A stretch of DNA of 64,000 nt, from NCBI GenBank assembly GCA_002633005.1, contig NMRA01000101.1, positions 821,151-885,150 on the forward strand, read 5' to 3'. Positions 11,770-23,443 of the stretch are shown piece by piece. The stretch is from Phoronis australis (Eukaryota; Phoronida; Phoronidae). The translations under genes and the position numbers were made by a program. The first letter of the stretch is position 1. The number at the start of each line of letters is the position of its first letter. A model generated the notes under the pieces. The model was not told the DNA's origin, searched no databases, and worked only from the letters and a program-made list of their open reading frames with translations.

Positions 11770-13330
11770 TTGTAGTATGCTGATGCCACAGTCTTTTGTC
11801 TGGGTGGTACCAACGAATCACAAAAGAGTTTATGAGTTCATTGAACCTGTTTCACAAGCTCTGGGGTTTAAAATCCTACTTGGGTATTGTATATGGATTG
11901 GTTCAGTGAAATTCTGCGAATTACGCTTATGTCCAGTATTCAATCTCTCATGGCGTAGAGATTTGTTTACCGCGTTGGTATCAACTATCTTATTAAGAGA
12001 CAAGTAAGCTAATAATTATGATGATAAAATTCAAGAGATCAGGTCGACTTGAACTAGTTTGTCCAAAAGGTCTCTAACGCCTCTTGGCAAATAAACAGTT
12101 ATTCATGTTTTTGGTCTGCCATCTTCTGACAACATTGACTTTACCGCCAGACGACATAATTGAATTGTTAGACAAACTGTTTTGCAGTTTTATCTGCCAA
12201 AACAAACCTGACAAAATTAAGAGAACCATCATAGTTCACCATTTTTCGTTGGGAGGGTGCTAAATGATACACTTGAAGTCATTCATAAAATCCCTTGCTT
12301 GATAAGATTAATACTAAGAGGTGATGGAGCCTGGAATAAATTGTTAATTTCAACAAAGCAGTTACTTTCTCGTACCTAGTTTCATTTTAGTAAGGCGTTG
12401 GGAAATCAGATTGGCATTTTACTGTTGACAAGGCAATGACCCAGTTTGGTTTATCGCAAAATTTTATGTCCCAGGAAGTACTATTTTGTGAGTGTTGATG
12501 TGCCAATGCTGTTTATACAGTTATGATCTGAATAGCAATTTGATGTCTCACGAGTACTTTTGTAATAATTATGGATTTCTCCACCATTCACAGGTTAATT
12601 GTTCCTAAGTTTCTTAAAAATGTGGATTCGTCCAAAATTATTCTTCCTCTCCTCCCAAAGTTTATTGCCACTTCACTTTGTATAGTCAAAAGTGAGACTC
12701 ATAACAGGTTTGTTACTTGTTTATCATCAAACAATAATTCGAAGTAAATGTGGTACTTTCATGTGGATCATGGGGAAATGTCAACGTTTTAAATTCTTCT
12801 TTCGCTAGTGTCACCAATCTCAAATGGCTTCAGACTTACTCACAGAATCCTCAATACAAAATGTTTCCTATATAAAATAGCCATAGTAAACTCACTGACT
12901 TGTACATTTTGGAAAAGAATCAGAGAATCTTTGTCATATTTTTGGGACTGGGTGCTTGTACAGAGTAATGTTTTAGAAGACCAGTGGACAATTGGGTTAA
13001 AGTAAAACAAGGTCTGCTCGCTCTTAGTTTAAACTTGGTTGATATCAGGATATTATCTTCGGGAAAGTGGGAGTCAGGTAATGTCACGAATCTTATTATT
13101 TGCTTGGGAAAACGTCATACATACAGAGCTAGATTAAATTCCAGACATTCTTTTTTGCAATGCTTTAAAATGAAATCCTTGTGTGTTATAACATAGAAAA
13201 GGTAATATACCTTAAAGACTTGAATTATGAATAAGTTAGAAAAGGATAGATGCCTGTAGAAGGTCTTCTTGTGTGATATAGTGATGACTATTTGGCTATA
13301 TTTGATTCCAGTTTGAATTGGATGTGAATG
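11770..13330 (+). mobile_element. Degenerate LINE reverse-transcriptase remnant, downstream of copy B
   Basis: Homologous to the remnant after copy A. The translation between 12125 and 12260 includes LTTLTLPPDDIIELLDKLF and QNKPDKIKRTIIVHHFSLGG, then a stop. C-terminal pieces are near 12530-12600 (FCNNYGFLHHS-like) and 13090-13190. Multiple stops and frameshifts. It sits at the same distance from the gene as in A and C, so it is part of the duplicated unit. Confidence 0.7.
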
Positions 13331-13956
13331 CTTTGTTTTAAAAAACGCTTATGTGTCTGCACCCTGCATTAGTTAATGCATATTATATGCTAATGTTCGT
13401 AATCTTATGGATGTGAATGCAATAAACGTATTAAAAAGTTTCTCCTACAAAGAGATTCTTAGTAGTGTGTCATTGTACTTGTTCAATACACTTAATACTA
13501 TGTTTTTGCATGAAAATAAACGAATCTATTCTGTGTTTAGCAGACTTTTAGTTGTAGGAGCTTAAGAGTTTCCCTCCAAACGTTTGAGGGTTGCCACGGG
13601 TCATTACAGAGCATTATTTCATTTCAGAGGTCTGGACTGGATTGGAAAGTAGTTTTTAGAATCTATTGAAAAGCGATAAAATCAGATTTGGGTGGAATCG
13701 GTTAAACGATTGGTATCCTGTAAAAATAAACAAACTCAGATTAAAAGTGACTTTATCTAGACGTTACCAGGACACAGGATCAGTTTGCAGCTGACGGGGG
13801 ATGGAACATGTCAGACACTCGGTTTCCAAAGTGATAAAACTGTCGCTGGTGTGACAGTACAGGTTAGACCCATTCGAGAACACACATGTAAACAATATTA
13901 GTTTTTGGCAAAATTAGAAGTAAGAAGTGGAAAGCAAAAACCACGCTAGAGTGCAA

Positions 13957-14072
13957 CATGTAAACGACGTTTCGATATTAATCAAAAGTCATTCTCAAGT
14001 ACAATAGTAGACAGAAAACAAAGTATCGTAACAGAATATTGGATTAATATTGAAACGTCGTTCTCAAACATG
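13957..14072. mobile_element. Small fold-back element between copies B and C
   Basis: CGACGTTTCGATATTAATC (13965-13983) is complementary to GATTAATATTGAAACGTCG (14042-14060), with an outer acatg/catgt pair. The spacer of about 60 bp is AT-rich. It looks like a short MITE. No counterpart was seen at the homologous place upstream of copy B. Confidence 0.55.
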
Positions 14073-14896
14073 TATGTGCTATCGTTTCGTCGATGGAAAC
14101 GTTTTGGCCAAATTTCATGAAATTTCACCAATTTAATCTAGTTATAGAAACTGCCATCAGGTGGCCAGCAGTTGTCGAAGTATCTAAAAATTGACATCGA
14201 CTGATTTCGTCACCATAGAAACATATTTGCAAAAATTAATGAAGCACTTTTATGAAGTTTAAGAGATAGAGTTGCATACTGCCCGTAGTCAGGTGCTGTA
14301 AAATACGCGAAGGTATGTCTTTTCTATCGGCTGTTGCATGAAAACAAACAAAAACCCATTTTCATGTTTTATTTTCTTAATCAAACCGCAAACTGGTGAA
14401 AAAACATTGGAAATCACCAGCACCCCGCAAACTGCCCCCCAAAGCACTTCAAAAACGACTGAAAATCAAAATTGGGTATCATTTACCAAATTTTGGACTC
14501 CAGTGAAGGTTTACAGAAACACATGATGAACATTATAAAGATTTATTCTAAAAAAACTTCTCTAACTGAACCAATTTGAACCAAAAATGGGCTGTTTGGG
14601 CCAAAATAATCATGATGTTCTAAACTTAAAAAAGAATGGCCCAAAATTTTTCAAGTAAATATTTTGAACATATCCTATCGACGTATGTACACACAATTTT
14701 TTGAAAATCAGAGTCGGTGACCCTTGAGTCGGCCTTTTGATGCCCTCGTGAAATGACAATTATCTCTGACTCACCACGCTTGACCTGTGTCAGAAGGAAA
14801 TATTTGGAAAACAAATTGCAAACAGATTCTAGTTCCTGGAAAGGAAAACGTCGCGACAGGCGTAAATACCGTAGTAACAACACACACCACGTCTAG

Positions 14897-14904
14897 TATA
14901 AATA
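14897..14904 (+). promoter_or_regulatory. TATA box of copy C
   Basis: TATAAATA lies 46 bp before the ATG of copy C, the same spacing and context as in copy B. Confidence 0.65.
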
Positions 14905-14942
14905 GCGAGTTTTCTAAACAACATGTTAGGTTTTGCTCCAAG

Positions 14943-17900
14943 ATGAGGTGTCCGATTCTCGTAGCGTGGTTCTTGGCGTCTTTTATTGCCGTATATGCAG
15001 AAAAAGGTGACACGTGTTTGTACGGTAAGCTGTGGTTGATAAAGTCTATAAGTGAATCGTTTTCGCCAAAGATGCGTACACCTTGTGAATTTCCCCTGGT
15101 AGATCTAAAATGGGCTTTACAAAATGCGCTGCTTGTTGGTGAATCTTTTCGTCACCTACAACCTGCGTCAGTAGTAAGGCAAACAAATTCTCATATTTAC
15201 TTGCGTTTTGAATTTCTTATCGGTGGTACATGCGATCTTAGTAATTGGTGATTTAATCAGACAGGAGTGTCACCTATCTTGCATTTTCTCTGCATCAAGT
15301 TCTATTATTAATGATTCATTTGACAGTCCTTTTAAAATAATTGATTGTGCAGGGGCGGATCCAGGAGTATTTAATAAGGGACGGGGGTCGGATCAAGGAT
15401 TTTTTTAAAAAGGGGGGTCCAAGTCAACATTTTGAAAATTCTAGATTTGACATCTTTAAAATCAGGGGAAAAGGGAGGTCCAGGCCCCCTTGATCACCCC
15501 CGGTTGCGACTATATTGTGTTGCAATTCAACAAGAAAATTAAATGTTAACAATAGGAACTGTTTCGTGAACGTTGAAGCTTGCAGAGTTTCAAAAACTCG
15601 TATTAAATGGCAAGAATTGTTTCTTACAGATAAACTTGAGGAAATTGAAGCACGCTTACAAGTAAGTTCTTATTTGTTTCACGTGCAAAAGATGTTTTTA
15701 TCAGTATTACACGCTCAGTCATGATAGATACTTGACCATCAGGATATCTAAATGCCTCAATGCTTCTTAGATTAGATCGTGTTGTATTCAAAATTATTAA
15801 TAATTAATGTAACAATGCCAGGCTATAGTCATTTATGTCGTGTTATTTTTTTCAGAAGGTGGAGTCTAAAGCCAGGTAGGTTTTCCACACACCATTTCGT
15901 ATCGTGTACGCAATTTGTGCAACGTCCTAGAACAATTTTGTCTTACCATAGACTATAGTACATAATCTATGGTCTTACCACATCCGTGTCACAAGTTGTC
16001 ATTAAGAAACTCCTCTGGCTCCTGGGTTGGATTGTTCTAAACCCCTTCGACCTCCACCCCAACGACACCCTCGACTTAATTACGACCCCACAACCAAGAC
16101 CCACCACCTCCACGACCTGCGACCATAGAGATATCTTTGCTTTTTGCAGATTTCATAGTCTTATTACGTTGGTGAGTGAATTTCTCGTCAGACTTAACTA
16201 CAAGAATCTGCTCTGGCTCCAGGCTGGTGGTTAAAAACAGAAAGGGGCGTAAGAACATGATCTCAAATGGCGGGTTGTGAGTAGGCTATCGTTGTAACGG
16301 AAATAGTTCCACAAGCGGCTACCAATCACCGTATTCTACTAAACTAGAGTATGTTCACGTGTATAAACATAATTTCACATTTTATTATTTGCTTTCTGTC
16401 TTATAGTCGTTTACAATATACTCCATGTAACTTTGAGATGCTTTTCAGTTAACATTTTTTCAAACTCTATTTCCTGAAGAAATAACATATGCGTGGGTTC
16501 CTCACAATCTCTCAGAAGTAGCTCAATTGTAATTCACTGAAGAGCAGACGAGACGATTACACCCTGCCGAGAATGACACTTGTAGGCTAACCTTCGTAGG
16601 TCGTTGATTTGATTTGGTCGCGTTTGTTTTTTCTGTTTTTTGCTTTCAAAGTTGCCGAATGGACTCTCGTAATTGCAAAAAAATACGCACAGTGTTCTTA
16701 ATGCCAGTCAGACCCAGCGAAGCCGATGGTGAGTCGATAGCCTGACGAGTCATGGGTAGTGGGTCGCTGGTCGAGGGGGTTATGGGTCGAGGGGGTTGTG
16801 GGTCGATGGGGCTTTAGAACGACCCCTGGGTTTAAATGTTTGTTACTCGAAAACCGACTTGAAAACTATCGTTTTGCTATGGTTGGTCTGAACTCCGATC
16901 ATTGTGTATCAGACCGAAGCCTCTGATATGTCGGAAGTAGTCGTCGGTGTGTCCATTAAGAACTTCGTTGTTCACTGAAATTCTAGGTGAATTATCGAGT
17001 AACTTTCTCTCTAAAGTTTTTTCATATACAAACAAAGGGTACTTTAAAAAAACACTCCTATGATACCAGAATGATGCAAATAGCTAAAATGCTATGGTCA
17101 CTAACAGAAACATGCTCAGACTGACATTCCTTTGAAATATAGGCATGGTTATTATAATGATGAATATCGCTTCTTCGAACAAGTAAGCCTACTCTGAAGA
17201 AAATTGCGGAATAAACAACTTGTCCTGTTATTGTCAACTAGTCTGTGATTTTGATCACACGCGAGTTACTACCTATATGTTAACAATATTGTAGGAATTG
17301 GAATCACTTCCATGTAGCCATGCATTTTCTTTTAGAAACATCCAACATTATGACTGGAAAGACTTAAACCTCGAAACTGATCAAGGGCAAATCAAGGTAA
17401 CGTTTTATTTCTTCCTCGTGGTGAACTGCAGATATTACTAATGAAGAATTGTCTTTGCTGACTAGTTGAGCATACAAGAATTCGATATTTTAGAATTTGG
17501 TCTACTATTTTATTGTACAAAATGGCACTTGCAGGAGGTGAAGTTTTTCAAGAAGAGGATTAACTCAACCTTGAAAGTAACGTGGAGCGGAAACTTGAGA
17601 CAGCTCAAGTCCTCCGGTGTTGGGTGCTGCCGGTGGTTTTTCAAAATCAACAACGAAGAATGTACAAACCCAACAACAATTGATGCAGTGATTTACAAAG
17701 ACAAACCATTAAATTTGCATAACCACGTTACCAGTAAGTACTGTGAATTCACATTTCTCGAATTCTCTTATCTTCTTGAAAACGGGTAGAAAAAGTTTTG
17801 CAAAGAGATGACCACTAACATACGAACCAATTTGGATGTAAAATACTGAGTGATAAGCACGACAACGGTAGGACGAGTGCCTTCCTGACCGGCGGCAATG

Positions 17901-18325
17901 TGGGTAGAATCAGATATGGAATTGTAGTATTTCGTAAGTAATTCTTTTATGTGTTTATCACTTATTTTTGTCCCTACTATGTCGCATACGGGCTTTCCGG
18001 CAATGCCAATTGGAGTTCTCCCTTAGTACCCTTCAATTGGGTTATGTACCCTTACAGCGAAAACGTAATTCTGATTTTAAGACAAAACAAATTAAAGTGG
18101 AATACCCAGTCAAAATCTATATCAAAGCATTTGAATTGCGGATGAACTAGGACAAATAATATTGAAAGCTATTTTTCTTTTGCAGTCGACGGAATGTGTA
18201 AGGTGGCACTGGCTGGTACCATACCCGTGAGTTTTAATGTTGGCACTTGTCCTGGGAACTACGGCATTTCAAACTGCTACACGTGCTGGAATAGCGCCTG
18301 TCACGTCATCATTGAAGAAATATGA
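14943..18325 (+). CDS. CTHRC1-like secreted protein, copy C (complete)
   Basis: Five exons: 14943-15024, 15630-15661, 17295-17396, 17535-17733, 18186-18325; 555 nt, 184 residues, splice phases identical to copy B. Signal peptide MRCPILVAWFLASFIAVYA, then EKGDTC, the short heptad segment (DKLEEIEARLQ/ELESLP) and the CTHRC1-type domain. Most residues match A and B. The exception is the loop before GCCRWFF (LKSSGVG here, LTSAGRG in A, HKSPSGG in B) and the segment around LNLHNHVT. Intron 1 holds a dispersed ggcggatccagg...ggggggtcc repeat (about 15350-15500), and copy B has a decayed version in the same place. Intron 2 has the MITE-like element shared with B. Confidence 0.9.
16029..16823. mobile_element. 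MITE-like element in intron 2 of copy C
   Basis: It starts with GGATTGTTCTAAACCCC and ends with the complementary ggggctttagaacgac, between two copies of cctgggtt. The position is the same as in copy B, so the insertion predates the B/C split. Its interior is partly rearranged relative to B, and it lacks the right arm of the B hairpin. Confidence 0.7.
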
Positions 18326-18749
18326 AACAGTGAACACTTCTAACACCTACAGTAGTTTAGTTTGATACGTGTCCTTCTGAAATTTATCTGGAGATTGTTT
18401 GTTATCAAATCCACAATTTACGATTAAAGTTATCGCACTTTTTGCTGTGTGTCACTTTCCTAGTTGATGGGTAATGGCATCTTATGTTTAATTATGATTT
18501 GGTGTTTTGGAGGTCCGGCACGTGCTGGTAAGTTTTCACCTACAAAAAGTTTATAAATTGGGTTCGCTTTCTTAACAATGGTGCAAAACGTCGTGTTATC
18601 CTGCCTTTCAAATCAGTCACTGCTGCTGCTAAGGAGACTCTCTCTCTCGGACCTTATTTATTTATTTGTGCTGAGATTACGGCCACAATGTTTCGCCAAA
18701 GTAAAAAGAGAAAAAAATGTATAAATACAGGCTCATTGCATTAATTGAA

Positions 18750-20300
18750 AATTTTGCAGTATGCTGATGCCACATTCTTTTGTCTGAATGGTTCCAAAAA
18801 ATCACTATAAGATTTAATGAGTTTATTGGACTTGTTTCACAAGCTCGGATTTAAAATCCTATTTGGGAAATGTATATGGATTGGTATTTACGGATTACGC
18901 TTATGTCCAGTATTCAATTTCTCATGGCACAGATTTGTTAACTAATAATTATGATGATAAAATTCAAGAGATCAGGTCAACTTGAACTAAGTTATCCAAA
19001 CGGTCTCTAATGCCTCTTAGCAAATAAACAGTTATTAAATTATTTGATCTGCCATCTTCTGACAACATTGGCTTCACCGCCAGACGACATAATTGAATTG
19101 TTAGACAAACTGTTTTATAGTCTCATTTGGTAAAGTAGACCTGACAAAATTAATTAAGAGAACCACCATGGTTCACGATTTTTCGTTGGGAGGGTTCGAA
19201 ATGGTGCACTTGGAAGTCATTCCTCAAATCCCTTAAAATTTCGTGCATTGGCAGATTAATACTAAGTGATTATAGAGCCTGGATGAAAATGTAAATTATC
19301 AGTACTTCTAAGGAGCTTGTTTCATTTTTGTAAGGCCTATCATCGTTCTCTAGTTTTTTTTCAAGATGTTGAAAAACTGATTGGAATTTTACTGTTGACA
19401 CGGCAATGAGTCTCTATGACCCAATTTGGTTTAATCCCAAAATTCCTGTTTACAAAGAAGTACATATTTTATGAGAGTTGGTATGCCAAGGACATTGTAT
19501 CTATTGATGATCTGTTAAATTTTGATAACAATTTGATGTCTTACGAGTACTTTTGTAATCATTATGGGTTTTCTCCACCATTCACAGTATTCATGGGCGC
19601 GATGTTTATTGTTCGTAGATTACTTTAAAATGGGGATTCGTTCAAAAGTATTCTTCCTCACCGCCCAGAATTTATTGCCCCTTTGCTTTATACACGCAAA
19701 AGCGAGAACAATACTCATAATAAGGGCTGTTCTGAATGTCGTACTTTCAAGTGGTTCGTGGAGAAATGTCCGCGTATTAAATTCTTCATTCACTAGTGAC
19801 ACCAATCTCAAATGGCTTCAAGACTTAATCACAGAATCCTCAGTACAAACTGTTTCCTATATAAAATACCCATAGCTAATCTCACCGACTCCTACATTGG
19901 AAAAGCATCTGAGAATCTTTCTCATGTTTTTGGGACTGTGTAGTTGTACAGAATTTTTGAACGCAATTGGGTAACAGCACAAGTCTGCTCTCTCTCTCTT
20001 AGTTCAAGCTTGGTTGATGTTATCTTCGGGAAAGTGGGTCGAGACACACATTACTTTCATTATTTGTTTGGGAAAGCGTCATATATACAGAGCTAAGTAA
20101 AATTCCAGACTCCCATGTGTCTGCAATGGTTGAATTGAAAATTAAATTCTTGTCTGTTATAACAAACTTGAATTGTGAACAAGTTAGAAAAAGGAAAGAT
20201 CCTCTGGAAGGACTTCATGTGTGATACAGTGATGATTATTCATTTGGCTATGTTCGATTCCGATGTGAACTGGATGTGAATGTTTTGTTATAAAAAACGC
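18750..20300 (+). mobile_element. Degenerate LINE reverse-transcriptase remnant, downstream of copy C
   Basis: Homologous to the remnants after A and B. The best-preserved piece is near 19465-19625 (ESWYAKDIVSIDDLLNFDNN and SYEYFCNHYGFSPPF), a typical C-terminal stretch of L1/Tx1-like ORF2 proteins (kEWYskGi..indL....G.l.sy.eF...y.l). Further pieces: LKWLQ near 19810 and a tail near 20060-20160. Not functional. Confidence 0.7.
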
Positions 20301-20479
20301 TTGTGTGTGTCTGTACAATTCATATTACATATACTCATGCCTGTAATGTTGTGGATGTGAATGCAATTATGCTTTACCCTTACAAAGAGATTCTTTAAAC
20401 CGTCATTGTACGTATTCAGTACATTTATTGTGTTTTTGCATGAAAATAAACGAATTTATTCTGCGTTTCCATCGATTCT

Positions 20480-22400
20480 GAATTATTAAATTGGTATGTA
20501 TGCATACACAGTTTGTCCTGGTACGTACTCAAAAGGCGTCTGTCCGTCTGCACAAAGAGAGCGCCGCTCCAAAGAACGCACCCATGTTTTATTTAGCGTC
20601 CATTTTGTTTATACAGAACAGCTAATGAAAACACAGAATTCAACTTGAAAACAGTCTCACCAAATTCAACATATCTTTATTATATTCAAATTCCAGGTTC
20701 TCTACTTTTACTGAATATTGCCTCTTGTGTTCAAATTTCAAAAGTCTACACTAGGTTGATATCAACTATGCCAAAACAACGTATCCCTTTTACATTACGC
20801 ACCTCTGTCATTTTTACAACTGCGCCAATTACAGTGTTTTCTTTATTTATAACCATTGTCGCAGGCCTACGTCTGAAATGGGATTTAATCTTATGCAAAT
20901 TAGTAAAATCTCACAGCGGGCCGTTTCAAATGTCAACATGCGAACACGGTCGAGCGTCCAACATCTCTGATTGAAATTGTTTTTGTTCTTATTTTTGTGG
21001 CTTTCACTGAAAAACGTTTGACAACCATAGGCGCCAAAGAAAATGAAACAGCGAGAGCGTGAGGAAATATTGAGTTTAGTAATTAATCTCGGTAAGTAAC
21101 ATGGGAGGTTCAGACCCCATTGCAAGCGTCCGAGCGAGACCACCGATGAACCTGTTTCTTTTTTCTTTCTTTTTTAGTCCAAGGAGAAATTCGGGCACTC
21201 CTAGTATTTCAGCTGGGTGCGCGCACGCAACCGTACTTTGCGGTTGCCCGAAACAAAACTTTGGGCCACCCCCCCCGTTATGTTTTCTTAGATCCGCCAC
21301 TGACAACGTTTCATTTTTCATATTATATCTAAGTCTTTAGAGCACTAGTACACAGACGTGATTCTCCTATACACTTTTTTGCGAGGCAACACCTTTTAAA
21401 CGTCTCTAGGTGGACGTGCACTTGACTCTCCAACTGTAACGGGTATTAGTAGCAGACATGTACATGAAATGAGAGGGAGGCGACCGATGGTGTAGGGCGG
21501 AGAGGTTGTCAGGCAACCCAAGGATTTCTGGGCCCAATGTGAACCGGAGGTCTTATGATGAAAAGAATGGCGACCATGGAGTGTGGAGGAGTGTTTGTAG
21601 GACAAATTTGCTCTCGTAGTCTCCAATGTGAAAACGTTGGTATGGCACGAAATCATACCTCTACATGACGAGTCCGCTAAAGGCCCGGCCAAGCGCATAA
21701 TACGCCAAAAGCGTCAGTAATGGTCTAACTATTGCATTTCTGCACTCAAATGCGCTATTGCGTAACGACTAAATAGAAAGGGTAACCGCGGAACTAACGG
21801 CGCCTTAGCAAGTATTGATTTTATGTTTGAAGATGTGACACAGTTGTTGGACAAGGAACTTGCCGGTAGTGACGAGGTCCGCCTAAACAAGATGGTTCAA
21901 CTGGCGGAAGAACCATATGGACACTTGGGCTATGCCCGGTGGGCCCTTCGATGGGACCTCACACCGTGCATATGTAGGAATGGGGCCTCGAATAGGGCAT
22001 GTTTGTAAGCTGAACATGTAGGCTTACTAAACAGATATAACTTAATAGTTTATAGTTCTGGACTTTTACGATAAACCACTTATCTGTGTACAATCAGCAA
22101 CTGACATATGCCGGTATAAATGAAGTTTTTAATGCACAATAGCCCAGTTTGCAGCAACAACAACTGCCGAGATCTGAGGTGCGTGGGGTTTTTACGTGAA
22201 ATATCCACTCAGTTGTTCGTGAACTTCGCAAGTATTTTATGTGACCTATATTCGGCACAAATATTTTGATAATCCTGTTCCATCTTTGTTGTTACTAAAT
22301 ATGAATTCGGAATGAATACATCGATAGTCTTTGGAGATTTGCATAGGGAATTGAAGTTCAGGTGCACGTTTGAAGCTATCCAATGCAGTGACGTGTATAC
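20480..22400. other. Intergenic, no gene seen
   Basis: Homology with the tandem gene unit stops near 20470. Only short ORFs without recognisable motifs follow. Around 21100-21310 a piece (ggccacccccccgttatg...gatccgccactgac) belongs to the dispersed gatccgcc/ggcggatc repeat seen elsewhere in the window. Confidence 0.5.
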
Positions 22401-22472
22401 CATGGGCGGCGCACCATAGGGGGCTGAGGGTCGGACTTTAGCCCCCACTTTTTCAGTGGTGCGCCGCCCATG
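22401..22472. mobile_element. Tiny GC-rich fold-back element 1
   Basis: CATGGGCGGCGCACCATAGG at the left end pairs with the right end cagtggtgcgccgcccatg, and inner ggggct pairs with agcccc. At about 72 bp it is a complete stem-loop. Two relatives lie at 23303-23370 and 23386-23443. Confidence 0.7.
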
Positions 22473-23302
22473 CATACGAGTGCACATACAAAACGTATAC
22501 CACAGCTAGTGAGCTAACCCTCCGGACATTTCAGCTGAAAGCGGAGTGACTTTGAAAGTGTATCCCACTGGTATCTGACACGATGTTTTCAATAGACGAA
22601 ATATTTTAACGCCTGGATGATTTTGATTTTAGTCTGAAGAACCTGTCACGTGAACGCTTGTACGGGAAGGGCCGTGGTGGTATGTCTCATTTGTGTGGAC
22701 ACTGTACACAATAGCAAAGATCCCGGCGCATACCATAATATCAAAGATACTATAAAATCTTTGATAATATCACACCTACGAATCCGTTGCAATAGCAGAC
22801 TATATGGACATGCCATAATTATAAAAATCTCCACATATACGCTGCACGGAATAAGACCAGTTACGCTATTTGACAATGGCCGATAATAAACTGGAACCTG
22901 TTGGCATGCAAATGGTCGTATTAAACTATTGATTAAGATGCACTTGTAACAAAATGAAACATTAATGCATTGATCCAAATCTATTTATAAGTTATATTAG
23001 CTTGATAATTTTTATACGCATTGCATTATTAATAACACCACATAATTGAGGAAGTTTTTCATTTCAATTCTACGCCATGACGTAAACGGAAAGAACTGGT
23101 AGAAGATAAAACCGCGCCAGTGTGAGGAATGAAAGAGTTGAAAGGTTCATCGATTCATTTACTAATGGTGTCATTAGGCTCCTGAATAAGACTAAATGTT
23201 GTAAAGTGGTCCTACCTAACACAGTTCATACAAACTTGCCATTATACTCGAGTAAGGCCAAAGTGCCGTCAATAAAATGTAAAGGCTTCTCAAGTGTCTG
23301 AA

Positions 23303-23370
23303 CATGGGCGGCTTACCATAGGGGACTGGGAACTATAGCCCCCCACTAATTTCAGTGCTGCACCGCCCAT
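23303..23370. mobile_element. Tiny GC-rich fold-back element 2
   Basis: Starts catgggcggcttaccatagg and ends ttcagtgctgcaccgcccat. Same layout and internal agccccccact as element 1, with several mismatches. Confidence 0.65.
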
Positions 23371-23385
23371 ATCCATGGAAATTAG

Positions 23386-23443
23386 TGCGGCGCGCACCTT
23401 AGCGGGCTGGGGCCCCCCCACTTATTTCAGTGCTGCGCCGCCC
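23386..23443. mobile_element. Tiny GC-rich fold-back element 3
   Basis: gcggcgcgcaccttagcggg... ends ttcagtgctgcgccgccc. It lies only about 15 bp after element 2, so the two are close to a tandem pair. Confidence 0.6.

Noticed and set aside
20645-20974. 109-codon plus-strand ORF with hydrophobic stretches
   Set aside because: No homology, no splice context, and isolated in intergenic DNA.
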